Shown one piece after another: positions 42,994 to 53,620 of a DNA stretch of 64,000 nucleotides (the stretch's first letter is position 1; every line of letters starts with the position of its first letter). Source of the stretch: Thereva unica (lineage: Eukaryota > Arthropoda > Insecta > Diptera > Therevidae); the NCBI GenBank assembly GCA_949987705.1, contig OX465281.1, positions 32,658,942-32,722,941 on the forward strand, read 5' to 3'. Below the pieces are notes generated by a model, which had not been told where the DNA came from, searched no databases, and was given only the letters and a program-made list of their open reading frames with translations. The translations under genes were made by a program, and so were the position numbers.

Positions 42994-44481
42994 TAGTGAT
43001 GAGCAAACGCAAGTACAAGACAAGACTAATCTAGTCTTGTTCTTGTCTTCTTCTTGTTCAGTCTGTCTTGTTCTTGTTCTTGCAAGCATAGCTAAGTCTT
43101 GTTCTTGTTCTTGCAAATATACCTAAGGCTTGTTCTTGTTCTTACTAAATGTGCAAGACCAAGACAAGGCAAGACAAAACTGCAAGGCCAAGGTATTTTC
43201 TCGCATGTAGTAGGTATTGTATGTTGATTTTATAACTAGACACTAGACTTTAATAAAAAAATTATATCCAAACAACAAAATGCAAAAAATTGATTTTAAA
43301 ACTATTATAATTTTAAGCGTCAGTCAGTCAGCGTCAAAAGTTTGTATACACCGAAAATTTACTACCTTTGAGGTGAGAATTCCACATGGCTTTTTTATTA
43401 AACAAATCAGTTTCACGACTGCTCTTGGTGACGTTATTATGTTTGCGCCCCTGAAAAATTACATAAAATTCATATGGGAACAAGTTAGGCGTAGACATTT
43501 TTCTGTCAAGTGTGTAAGCAACAAATTACAACGGAAATATTTTGAAGCAAAAGTAAACCAGTATTATACCCATTACTTATTATAAAAAATTAGGTTGTTC
43601 AAGTATGATTCATTAAAGAAGAAATGTCGTGTATGGGCACAAAAAATTATTAAATCCCTTTGCAGCAATACAAAAACTGGCCCACGCTCCTGTCGTTCTT
43701 ACGATGCGATGTAACCAATGTGGAGGCCTTGAAAATATTACATACATTGAGAAAAGTCCGAGTTTCCTTGCCATCCAAAAAGCAAAAGAGGTTACTCAAA
43801 AAAGAATTTTTTTAGAGCATTTTTTCTTTTCTAATAAACTACTTGAACTACTGAATACTATAGATTCTTCTTTCTAAATCCATTCTGATTCGATTAATGC
43901 TGTTAAGAATTACCAACAATTATTTATGGATTGGTTTTTTCCTGAAGTCGGTTTTTTAAACTTTATTTTTATCTATGAGGAATCTTCATTTTTGTATGGA
44001 TTTAACAGAAGAAGGACTAGTTTCCTAAACACCAGAAATTGAATTAAAGTAACAGACCACCCAATTGGATAAAAAAAGAGTAGGCAGTGTGGAACATCTA
44101 CCTAAATCTTTTCGGAAAATTTTGCTTCGAAATGCAAAAATATTGATTCTGAATCTCGTTGACATGCATAGTCATTATGTACTTATGTACAAATGCTTTT
44201 ACAATTATCATACTAAATATATATGTACACATATACATATATCTATAATAATTACTTGAGCATAATAATCAATTTTATGTTTTTTGTTTTTAATAGAATG
44301 AATTTAGGTGGACTTTTTGCAAGAATCTTGCAAGAAATCTTGCTCTGGGTCTTGTTCTTGCACAGTTAGTCTTGTTCTTGTTCTTGCAAGCATAACTAAG
44401 TCTTGTTCTTGTTCTTGTTCTTGCAAAATGTGCAAGAACAAGACAAGACTGCAAGAACAAGACCACTTTTGCTCATCACTA
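42994..44481. mobile_element. 1.5-kb hAT-like element nested in the hAT
   Basis: 8-bp TSD GTAACATC (42986-42993 and 44482-44489). TIRs begin TAGTGATGAGCAAA at both ends. Both subterminal regions are packed with inverted copies of CTTGTTCTTG / CAAGAACAAG (about 43030-43190 and 44320-44470), likely transposase-binding or foldback sequence. Two internal frames (43280-43585, 43629-43877) show no hAT motif I recognise. Confidence 0.85.
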
Positions 44482-45144
44482 GTAACATCCACTTACTACC
44501 ATCCATATTGGTCACTCTCATAATAAGCCGGCGTTTGGCTTTTTTGCGCCCGGTGCATATACATATTGCGCCCATATACATATTGCGCCCCCTTCATTTT
44601 TGTTCATTTTTTTATGGCAGTAAAGGAAAATGAAAGAAGACACAAACACTCATTTTAAATGAAGGCACGGAATTATTCTTTCACTTTTTTGAAATTGCGC
44701 CCAGTACAAATATACCAGTTGCACCTATGAAAGCGCGCCCTTGCCTTTGTCCAATCAGGATTTGCTTCGCGATCTTGCTTTTGTGCTGAGTTTACTTACG
44801 CTTTAAATTCACAAAACTCTCCCGCTAATGCTGATTAATGCTCTCCGATGATTTTCATTGTAAGCTGCACTTCCTTAACTATTTCCAGCACTAATAATGC
44901 TACAAACTGGAATCTCCATAACGAAGTCGTTCTCCAATCCTTTATATTTCGAAGGATAATAGATGGTCACTGCACTGCATATATTGGTTTCTACGGTAGA
45001 GTCTTGCATAACAAAGCAGTCCACTTAACAGCCTTACTGGACATAGAAGCCGCTTTCAAAAACTTCAGAACAGAGGCGATCTAGGTGTTTCTCGCCGAAG
45101 TAGTGATCTATAATAGTACGACTTATTTGAATTACAAATCATGA

Positions 45145-45240
45145 CCTATGGCACCGTGCCAGCCAAGAAAGGAAAGACGACAAAATCAAGCGAACTAAAT
45201 GAAATTGCATTGGCCACACCTTGCAGAAGGCAATGGTAAA
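45145..45240 (+). mobile_element. Scrap of RTE family A (A4)
   Basis: About 95 diverged bases resembling A1 3570-3660 (CTATGGCACCGTGCCAGCCAAGAAAGG-like, and TTGGCCACACCTTGC). No ends or TSD visible. Confidence 0.65.
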
Positions 45241-45608
45241 ACGCACAGAAGGTTCATTTCGTGTAATATATGACAATTGGATCACTTTTTTAATTTTTTT
45301 TTAAATCTTAATTTCTGAAATTGCGCCCGGTGCAAGTGCACCATTTACACTTATGAAAGCGCCGTCCTTGCAATCATACATTTATATGGAATGGTACCTA
45401 ACTTCACATGACTTCACTTCCCTTCCCATTTAGGTTTGGCCTATAGACACCATCAGCCAGGACATCGTGCTGGATGTGGCAATGGTTAGGGCCTGATGTT
45501 ACCAGCAGCATCTCTAGCTCGATCCAGTTTGGCCGCCGCCCCCAACATCTACGCCGCCCGGGGCAATGGCCCCCTCGGCACCCCCCTCGCTACGCCACTG
45601 ATTAGAAT

Positions 45609-45780
45609 GACGTTAAATGCAATTGATTTCGAAAATAGAGGAAGCAGCTAGAAACCTTGTTTTGCGAATATATTCAGTCAGTCTTTACTTTGCTGCCAGG
45701 CCGATAACATTGTAAATATTAAATAAAAGTTATTGAAGTTAAGTAACGGTGTTATTAATTTTATTTAATTGATCGGTACA
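45609..45780 (+). repeat. 3' LTR of gypsy, remainder
   Basis: GACGTTAAATGCAATTG... to ATCGGTACA, matching the 5' LTR with a few substitutions. AATAAA near 45720. Confidence 0.9.
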
Positions 45781-45785
45781 GACAT

Positions 45786-46090
45786 ACTCTAGATGTTGTA
45801 GAAATATATTAAAGACTTATTTTATAGGGCTCCTTCCACTAGCGCTGAAGTTTCACAGATTTTCCTTTCCTTCGCGTCGCCGGGTTGAAAGCCAAACGAG
45901 GTCACCTATAGTTTGAGATGAGGTGTCGTACCTTGTTTTCATCTTATCTTAAGATTCTTTCTTGCGAGCTGGTGGATATCTGCGAGTCGATGACGAAGTT
46001 CACCTGTATAACCGGTAGTAGAATCGTTGCTTTACCCAGTTTTCAGGTATTTCAGGTCACTTGGCAGCCTGAGTTGTCTTTCGAAAATCA
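45786..46090. other. Unrecognised spacer
   Basis: No gene or repeat border found between the complete gypsy element and the second gypsy relic. Confidence 0.4.
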
Positions 46091-46092
46091 CA

Positions 46093-46610
46093 CTAGAAGG
46101 GTTTGTCCTGTGAAATTATGAACTGATGTCCGGATATGCCATTTGTGTCCCAATCGCGGTGGTGCTCGTTGACAACTTTCTTTAGGTGCACCAGCATTTT
46201 CCAGTTAAGTCGTTCTACCATTCCATCGGGCTGGGGATGAAGCGGCGTCGTCATCCCAGTCTTCTTCACTCTGAGTATCTTATATAATTCTTGAAAAATT
46301 TGAGATTCGAAGTTTCTCCCTTGGTCAGAATGAAGCTCATGCAAAACACAGATGCAGATCCAATTGGTCACAAGACTCTCTGCAACAGTGATTACTTCCT
46401 GATTTTGAATGAATTTGTGTTGCGCTGCAATCTTCCTCCCTCGGTGTGTAATAAATGCCATCGCGCCCATTAGCTTTTCAGGGTTTCGTTCCTCTCTGCG
46501 ATGTCCTTCCATTCAGGCTTGTCCTCGTATTCCTTCCATGTCAGAATCGGAGAAATATGTAGGTCGCCGCGTTGAGCATCTCTGAGTTCATGTTTACTTT
46601 GACACTTTTC
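46093..46610 (-). mobile_element. Gypsy relic 2: integrase fragment
   Basis: Minus-strand frame with LHSDQGRNFESQIFQELYK (second catalytic Asp) and TTPLHPQPDGMVERLN (catalytic Glu), followed by LVHLKKVVNEHHRDWD. Typical gypsy integrase core. It belongs with the RNase H piece at 46782-47130 and the RT piece at 55130-55375. Confidence 0.85.
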
Positions 46611-46771
46611 CTAAATCCGCCGTCGTCTGGTCCCAAATCCAGGGTGTGAAAAGAGGAGGGTGGTCGACGTGCCGAATTGGCCAGAATCGGGAAACCGAAA
46701 AAACTAGACAAGAAACCGTATTTTTTAAAGCACCAACGATAGCAGCTAGCGGATCAAAGAAGAAGAAGAAA
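46611..46771 (+). mobile_element. 161-bp GAA-tailed insert (truncated LINE or SINE)
   Basis: 10-bp TSD GACACTTTTC (46601-46610 and 46772-46781). Ends in GAAGAAGAAGAAA on the plus strand. The body contains no decisive motif. The tail type matches the RTE-like LINEs here. Confidence 0.75.
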
Positions 46772-46781
46772 GACACTTTTC

Positions 46782-47193
46782 ATCGATACGCCTACACTGT
46801 TTGCATTCTGGTACGCATGGTCGCTGCGGAGTGCGTCAGCATTTCTATGGTTCCTTCCGTTTCTGTGGGCTATATTGAAATCGTAGGACTGAAGTCTCCC
46901 GATCCATCTTGCCACTTGTCCTTCAGGATTTTTGATTTGCATCAACCGCTTTAATGTATGACCCGTTCGAAGAATGAAGTTTTGTCCATAGTTATACTTC
47001 CGGAAAGGCTTAGTCGAGCCCATGATTGCTCTCTTCTCGTGAAGCAGTAATTCCTCTCCGATTTTGAAAGCGCTCAGTCCAAATGGCATAACTGTATACT
47101 ACCATATGCCGTTTCCTACAGAGAAGGCTGTTTTTCTTGGTGCTCGGGATGAATGTTGACTTGGTGCTCGGGATGAGTGTGCTCGGGATGAAT
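46782..47193 (-). mobile_element. Gypsy relic 2: RNase H fragment and duplicated junction
   Basis: Minus-strand frame with GSTKPFRKYNYGQNFILRTGH.. (RNase H-like 'F...TDH..L' region, Asp lost) and WIGRLQSYDFNIAHRNGRNHRNADALR, the standard end of gypsy RNase H. A 25-base unit (GGTGCTCGGGATGAATGTTGA) is repeated in tandem near 47140-47190 and appears once more at 55100-55125 across the LTR. Confidence 0.8.
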
Positions 47194-47255
47194 TGTAGCA
47201 GCATAATGGCGCGACAATATACTGGGCGCCATTTATGCGAGGTATTGCCCCCTCA
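47194..47255. repeat. LTR family L2, first about 60 bases
   Basis: TGTAGCAGCATAATGGCGCG... matches the start of the solo LTR at 29962. Flanked by GAAT (47190-47193). The rest of this LTR is at about 54716-55085, and the right TSD GAAT is at 55086-55089. Everything between arrived later. Confidence 0.8.
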
Positions 47256-47525
47256 GCCAGAAGCGCGGAAAAGCCTGACTAAGAGCGCAATCCCAAACAT
47301 AAAACAAATCGGAACTCCTATCCTCCCCGATCCTACTGTTAGGGGGATATGCTGCCGGCCACACGGAGTTCACTAGCTCGCTGGGTGGGGTCGTGGGGTG
47401 TGTGGCCGGGCCTATACGTATTAGGGTTCACCACTTACCTGGGACTATGCAACTTCATATTCCGTTCCAATCCTCCTCTCGGCATCGCCTGAGCCGTGTC
47501 ATGGTAGTCCGTTCCTTTGCCAGTT

Positions 47526-48240
47526 TTTTTTTTTTTTTTTTTTTTGGGGCAAGATGAAGCTTAGGAGTCACCCTTTGTACTATGTACTAGTCCGTCATGT
47601 CTTACAAGTCATGGTGCAATGTATAGTAGTAAGCTTAATCTGAAGGAAAGATGAGATAGGATAGGTTAGGGGTCTGGAGGGTGCATGAGTAGATGTCGAT
47701 GAACCTTGCGTTTGAACTCTGAGATGTTATATGAGCTCGGAAACACCGACTGCGGAAGAGAGTTCCACAATCGAGTTGTTCTATTTATAAACGAACTGCT
47801 AAAACGTAATGTGCGTGAAGGGGAGGGCTGCAGCAGGGTGAAGGGGTGAGCCGGGTTGGCTAGTCTTGTGTTGCGGGAGAAAAATTGCCGTGTAGGCAGG
47901 AGGTTTTTGATTTCAGTGGAGCAGTCGCTATGAAAATAGCGGTAAACTTGCTGAGCGCTGCTACATTCCTACGGTGGCTTAAAGGATCAATGCAAAGGGT
48001 GCTATCGCCAATGAGTTTGATGGCGCGGTTTTGCACCTTGTCTAGCCAAGCCAAGGTGGTTTTAGGGGCGCCCGCCCAGATATACGAGTTGTATTCAAGG
48101 CGTGGCCGAATGTAGGACTTGTAGATTGTAGCCAAGGCAGTTGGATGAAGGAGAAACTTGCATCTCTTAAGGAAGCCGACTCATTGGTACGCTTGTTTGG
48201 TGACTTGGAGTATGTGATTATAGTTGATAGTATTGACAAC
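47526..48240 (-). mobile_element. LINE 'J' copy J2, 5' truncated
   Basis: Minus orientation. Poly(T) at 47526-47547 is the 3' tail. Encodes the RT C-terminus (IYKSYIRPRLEYNS, TTLAWLDKVQNRAIKLIGD, IDPLSHRRNVAALSKF) nearly identical to 59610-59800 of the full copy. The truncated 5' end lies near 48240; no TSD resolved. Confidence 0.85.
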
Positions 48241-48245
48241 CATCA

Positions 48246-49015
48246 CCTGACAAGGAAATACACCACCTACGAACCCTGAGAAGAAACAAAATCATCCGCC
48301 CCAACCATTCCAAAAAAAATCTAACACCTTGAATTAATCATTATAATCATTTAATTTTCCTGTTTATTACAGGTACCAACAACAGCACAAGAACACAAAG
48401 AATTAAGAACAATCTCAATATTCATTGGCAATGAACTAGTATCATTGTCAGATACAACAATATAACATTCGCAAATTCAAGAAACAGTAATCTACAATTA
48501 CCTATACCTAGATAACTCTGTTCGACGAAAGATTTTGAAAAACGCGTCGCATTGGTACCATTACGTCGCGTTTGTACATACGATATCACATATAATGGGT
48601 TCAATTTAAAAGAAAACAAACTACCTGGAAATAACAAGAAGAAAAAAATATCTCCAATAAGGAGCAAACAAATGTATAAACAAATATAAATAATATGTAA
48701 TATAAACAAATATAATTAATATAATGTAATTCTAACTGCACTTAAAATTGTTAAATGTTAATCAATTAAATTAGTAAATTAAAGCATACATAAATATTTT
48801 ATCTGTGGGGTGTGTATGTTTGTTTCTTTTTCTCCCCTATAGGCTAAGGGTAAGCCCTGCACCGTTCGAGTATTCTCTTCTGTCCGAAGGGATTTCCTGT
48901 CGTGCAAAGTTACCAACTCACACACGAACACTTCTATTAAAGATGATTAACAATCAAAAAAATTACGATTTTTTTTTGGTGTGATTGGTAGTTAATTAGC
49001 AAAGATGGTGGGGGT
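48246..49015. other. Unrecognised AT-rich spacer
   Basis: No gene supported; (AAATATAAT)-like runs near 48680. Confidence 0.4.
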
Positions 49016-49019
49016 TTCG

Positions 49020-49265
49020 GGAATATAAACGGGATTTCTTAGATTCCCCTTCTGCTGGAACCCCTTACCACACAATGGGCACTGAAACGCTTCACAGTCG
49101 CATGTGTCTTACGCCGTGATATTAAATTTGTTACACGATTGAATGACTTCTTACAAATCTCACTAACAGATGGTCGTTCAATTGAATGAATCGCTCGATG
49201 TGGTCGCAATGCTGATATCTGAAACAAGCCTTGCCGCCTTCGTTACAAACAAAAGGAGAATGACC
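49020..49265 (-). pseudogene. C2H2 zinc-finger relic
   Basis: Read on minus with two frame changes: PFVCNEGGKAC, then RPHRAIHSIERPSVSEICKK, SFNRVTNLIS, THATVKRF, then in another frame FQCPLCGKGFQQKGNLR. The linker-like IHS.ERP and alternating C..C/H..H spacing are those of Kruppel-type fingers. Only about two fingers remain. Probably a retrocopy or gene fragment; the parent is unknown. Confidence 0.65.
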
Positions 49266-49269
49266 ACGA

Positions 49270-49990
49270 CAATATGGACCACGGTACAGAGTTGCGTCAA
49301 TTCCAAAGTTGTTTAAGGTGGTTTATAAATTAACCAAATAACCATCTACAATTGCCATTTTGGAATCAAAACCCGCATTTCCAAGTTTTTTTAGAAAACG
49401 TAACTTAACCTCAAAATAGAAATATCCGTCGCGTCGTGTATAGAGGGAAGTTTATAGGTCGTAGTTTGGAGAGCAGATTAATGAGCATATCTGATGGGAT
49501 AGAGACTTAAATAAATCAGTACCTTGCCTTTATATTTCCTGTTAAAACAGTTACAAATACAAAAAAAGGAGAGCTGTAAAAAAACAGCATCGTCTCTGCT
49601 TATTAATAAATACGTGTAATATGTATGACTGTTCACATGCCTGGATTTAATCCTACCTCTTAACAAATAATTATTTAGGCCTAAAATCAGAGGAATATCC
49701 TCATCAATTTCAGTATTCACTTCCACTGAATATATTCCAGACAGAGTTGTCAATATATTTACTTATTTTGATTATGGCAACACTTTAACGTAAGAATAGC
49801 CGGCAGTAGGTAATTCATTTTATCAAAACAATTTCATAACTTATTACGTTTACAAAATAACCCCAATACAAAATTGGCATTCTAATTGCAGAATGACTTC
49901 AAAAGTTAAGAAAATAATTGTAATATAATTTTTATCTTGATGCATGAGAAAAACCAGTACCGTTGATGGTCATTCTCCTTTCTTACCTTC
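49270..49990. other. Unrecognised spacer
   Basis: No supportable feature between the zinc-finger relic and the peroxiredoxin pseudogene. Confidence 0.4.
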
Positions 49991-49994
49991 GAAT

Positions 49995-50565
49995 GCGTTG
50001 ATAAATGTCACATCCATGCATACTGATGTTGAAAATTTCTAGTGCATATACCGCATTCCCAGATGTTTGTTTTTGTTCCCTTACCGCCCTTAGTCCAATC
50101 AATTAGACAGACTTCACCATAACTATCCGTAACTTGTAAAGTATTCACCAGGCGCAGAGTTTCACCACCAGATCTGCCACCAGGTAAATCATTAATAGTA
50201 CACTGCCGTAAAATACCTCGATGATCAATAATGAAATGTGGCCGCAATGAATGTGCCTCTTCTTCCTTATATATTCCGTAATCCTTCGATATTCTGTGGG
50301 TATTATCGCTTAATAGTGATATATTTACCTTTCCTACACCGCCAACATTGCGCGGTGTTTTGAGTCCAAGCCAAATGACCAAAAATGTGAATCAACACGG
50401 CAGCCAATCACTTCCGTGTTAATATTATGAAATTCTTGTACTCTCTTGAGAAAAGGCGACGATCTCAGTTGACCAACAGATGTGAAATCCAATGTATAAA
50501 AGAATAGCACCAATTATTCTCCTTCGAAATTTGCCGCTAGATGTGCAATGACCGCCTTGCTACAC
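49995..50565 (-). pseudogene. 2-Cys peroxiredoxin processed pseudogene
   Basis: Minus-strand segments cover most of a typical 2-Cys peroxiredoxin without introns: LVLFFYTLDFTS, a segment around the peroxidatic Cys (HICWSTEIVAFS where the family has VCPTE), INTEVIGCRVDSHF, then WLGLKTPRNVGGVGKVNISLL, SDNTHRISKDYGIYKEE, FIIDHRGILRQCTINDLP, ETLRLVNTLQVTDSYGEVC with the resolving Cys. An in-frame TAA and at least two frameshifts kill it. The wording is closest to secretory (Prx4-like) forms as I remember them. N-terminus and C-terminal tail are missing; a CR1-like LINE tail starts directly at its 5' side (50569). Confidence 0.85.
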
Positions 50566-50706
50566 ATTTTATTTATTTATTTATTTATTTACAGTCTACA
50601 GTATGAAACTTACAGACTAAAGAACAATAACTTTACAAAGGATTTCTATATAAAATAAAGAATTATAATTAACTTAAGATTAATTTAAGTTTTCGCAAAA
50701 GAGCAA

Positions 50707-53620
50707 TCAAGCGGAACCATCGCAAGGATCAGACTGCAATTGCAACTTTGCAGTTTCTTTAAAAATGGGTCTATCCATTGATAGATCAAGATGATCATAA
50801 ACATAGTTGAAGCACGACGCCGCTCTCGAGACTGGCTCATTCTGCCCATACATGGTTCTGTGCGTCGGTATAAACAACAAGGGTCTAGATCTAAGGCGTG
50901 TCTCAGGTGCATAAATATTGAACAAAGCGAGAAGAGAAGAAGACTGAACTTTAAAACAAAGAGTATCTCGCACAAACATAACAGATGCCAGAATACGTCT
51001 GCATTTTAGCGTTTGGAGTCCAAGAAGTTGACATCTAGCTCTGTAACTTGGAACCTGCGAAACCCAATTTAACTTGCGTAAAGCATATCTCGAGAAATTT
51101 TTCTGGACAGCTTCGATTCGATTTTCATACACTTTCGTATATGGAGACCATACAACGGATGCATATTCAAGAACCGATCTGACCAAGGAAACGTAAAGAG
51201 TCTTTAATGTAAAGGGATCCTTGAAAGCGCCAGCGTTTCTCTTAATAAAACCAAGCATTTGATTGGCTTTATTGCACGCCACTTCTATGTGGACCGTAGA
51301 GTCCAACTTGTGGTCAAAGTAAACTCCAAGATCTCTAATAGTCGCCGGACGAGCAAGTATACAGCCTTCGAGCGAGTAAGGGTAGATTATAGGGTCTTTT
51401 GAGCGAAAATAAGAAAAAGCATTACATTTGGATTTATTTAGCTCCAGATCAATGCCCTTAGACCATTCAAGAAAAACATTTAGTTCATCCTGAAGTAGAG
51501 CACAGTCCGACTCAGAGTGTATGGGGGCGAAAATTTTCATATCGTCAGCATAAAGGAGTACAGAAGCATGCTTAAAAAGAGTTGAGACAGAATTTACAAA
51601 TAGGATAAATAAAAGAGGCCCTAAGTGGCTTCCTTGGGGAACCCCAGAAGGCACCTCGAAACATGAAGAGACAGTAGACTGTATTAAAACGGCCTGTTTA
51701 CGATTTCTCAAATAGGAATCCAACCATAGCAGCATACTGCCATGAAAACCATACGTATGCTTCTAATATAGGCACAAGAAGATCATGATTTACTTTATCA
51801 AACGCTTTCGAGAAATCCGTCATCTACCTGACCACCATTCTCTAAAATACTCATGGTATGATTTTTAAATAAAACCAAGTTTGTGACAGTAGATTTACCA
51901 CTTATAAAACCATGCTGCCTATCATCAATAGTATGCTTAACACAAAAGTAAATGACATCCTTTACAATCGATTCAAATAGTTTAGGGACAGGTAAGAGTT
52001 TGGCAATGCCTCTATAGTTACAAACGTTATCACGAGCACCGGATTTATGCAGTGGTTTGATGAAGGAGTATTTCCAACAATCGAGGAATTTGCCTTGTTT
52101 TAAAGAGTAATTAAAAATGATCATCAACGGGGGAGCCAGATTTATAGCACATTTTTTTAGAAGGAGATTACAAATTAAGTCATCCCCGTAAAAAACGTCA
52201 TCAGACAGATTGCACAGGCCTTGTAGTACTTCGTTGAAACTAAGAGATAAGACCGAGATGTCTATCTGAGAATTATTACTAAATGAGGCAGGTTGGCTGT
52301 GATTGGTATTACTATTGTAGACAGAGCTGAAAAAAGATGCAAAAAGCTCAACACTTTCCTCTAGATTGACAGATGACACGTCATTATAATTCATGGCCAG
52401 AGGTATTGTTGGTGAAGAGCGCTTGGTATCCAGAAAGGACCAAAAGGCCTTTGCGTTCACTTTAATATTTGCTTCAATTGATTCAATATATTGGTTGAAA
52501 AGAAATCTATGCAGGTAATTATATTCTCTCCTCAACCTGGAGAAAATAATATAGTCTTCATCCCTTCTCCCCAATATGTAACGCCTATGCATTTTATTCT
52601 TGGCATTTTTCAACCGCAATAAGCCCTTACAAAACCAGGGCGGATGATTAAGTTTTGTAGAAGAGCAGAATGGAACAAATCTCGAGATGGCATCATGAAT
52701 GATTGACAAAAAAGCATTATATACATCGTCCAGACTGCTCCTCTGGCAATCCAGGAAAGTTGACCAGTCAACAGTTTCGAGAGCTGCATTTATGGATTGA
52801 TAATCCATAAAGCCTTGCGATAATTCAGCTTTGATGACCTTTCCTTAAAAGAAGTAAAAATATAAGCATTAATGTGAATGAGGACCGGTCTGTGATATAA
52901 ATCAATTTTACATAACGGGATTTGAGGTTCCATAAGACAGTATTTTAGATCACTATTAGTAAAAATAAGATCAAGAACTTTACCTAAGAAATTAAATAAA
53001 TTATTGATTTGGATTAAGTTTAGCCTACTAGCCGAATCGATAATAGCATATTCAGAATCATGACGAACGTTTAGCGGGCAGAGTCCAGTAGCATCATCCA
53101 AATCGCACCATCTGACATTTGATAAGTTAAAATCACCTATAATGATGCAGATATCATTCTCCATAACACAGGTATCACCAACTAATGAGATGTTTTCCGC
53201 GTGACAGTTATATATTTCAAAAGAAGAAACAGGTGGAATATAGCTGGCAAAAATATAGCATGTGCCAATATCAGGAACAATAACCGACACACCAAGTTGT
53301 TCTATTAACGGTCCATCATTAGGAAGAGTAATTCGTCTCGATCTTAAGCCATTCTTTATAGCAATTAGCACACCTCCACCCTTCGAGAGACCAGTGGCTA
53401 ACGGACATCTATCTTTTCTATAAACAATATAGGAAGATTCATTAAAGAATTCAGAAGAAGATACCTTAGTAGTAAGCCACGTTTCAGAGAGCACAATAAT
53501 GTCATAATCGCCTTCGATAATATTTAAGCATATGTCATTCACTTTCGAACACATTCCTCTAATGTTTTGATAGTAAATAGTAAAATTAGCAGGATTTACG
53601 CAATTATTTATGACTTTGCT
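50707..53620 (-). pseudogene. CR1-like ORF2 endonuclease-RT (frameshifted)
   Basis: The endonuclease begins YYQNIRGMCSKVNDI, with VLSETWL, GGGVLIAIKNG, and IIIGDFNLSNVRWCDL. After a frameshift near 52815 comes the linker (AALETVDWSTFL, WFCKGLLRLKNAKNKMHRRY). The RT has FIKPLHKSGARDNVCNYRGI, DRQHGFISGKSTVTNL, TDFSKAFDKVNHDLL in a shifted frame near 51810, GVPQGSHLGPLLFILFVN, an intact LLYADDMKIF, and the C-terminal LEYASVVWSPY..RIEAVQKNF. At least three frame changes (52815, 51825, 51755) inactivate it. Catalytic residues themselves are kept. Confidence 0.88.

Larger units (their letters stand above)
41049..45600. mobile_element. 4.5-kb hAT element inside the gypsy 3' LTR
   Basis: 8-bp TSD ATTAGAAT (41041-41048 and 45601-45608). 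TIR CAGTGGCGTAGCG at both ends. No transposase frame is recognisable, so it is non-autonomous or decayed. It contains an AATGCATT-rich stretch (about 41740-42420), an inserted 1.5-kb hAT (42994-44481), segments with TTTTTTGCGCCCGGTGCA-like repeats (44535-44600, 44700, 45320) and a scrap of RTE family A (45145-45240). The 1.2-kb relative at 25431 shares its ends. Confidence 0.88.
33779..45780 (+). mobile_element. Ty3/gypsy LTR retrotransposon (CsRn1-like) with nested insertions
   Basis: Bounded by a 5-bp TSD, GACAT (33774-33778 and 45781-45785), with two near-identical LTRs. Inside: primer-binding site, gag, a -1 frameshift site, pol, polypurine tract. No envelope gene is seen. The CHCC-type Gag knuckle and a PBS fitting tRNA-Trp match what is known of the CsRn1 lineage. 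Four later insertions interrupt it: RTE copy A3 (36232-37814, itself holding 36468-36771), a TTAA MITE (39943-40453), a 4.5-kb hAT in the 3' LTR (41049-45600), and a hAT inside that hAT (42994-44481). Net of insertions it is about 5.3 kb. Confidence 0.92.

Noticed and set aside
43280..43877. Two ORFs inside the nested hAT as candidate captured genes
   Set aside because: No recognisable motif, no splice structure, and composition like surrounding non-coding DNA.
43010..44480. Repeated CTTGTTCTTG units as a possible CRISPR-like or tandem array
   Set aside because: Units are not spaced by unique spacers, and the two clusters are inverted copies at the ends of a hAT element in a eukaryotic genome.
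51540..51735. Calling the CR1-like LINE active because YADD is intact
   Set aside because: At least three frameshifts in ORF2 outside the catalytic box.
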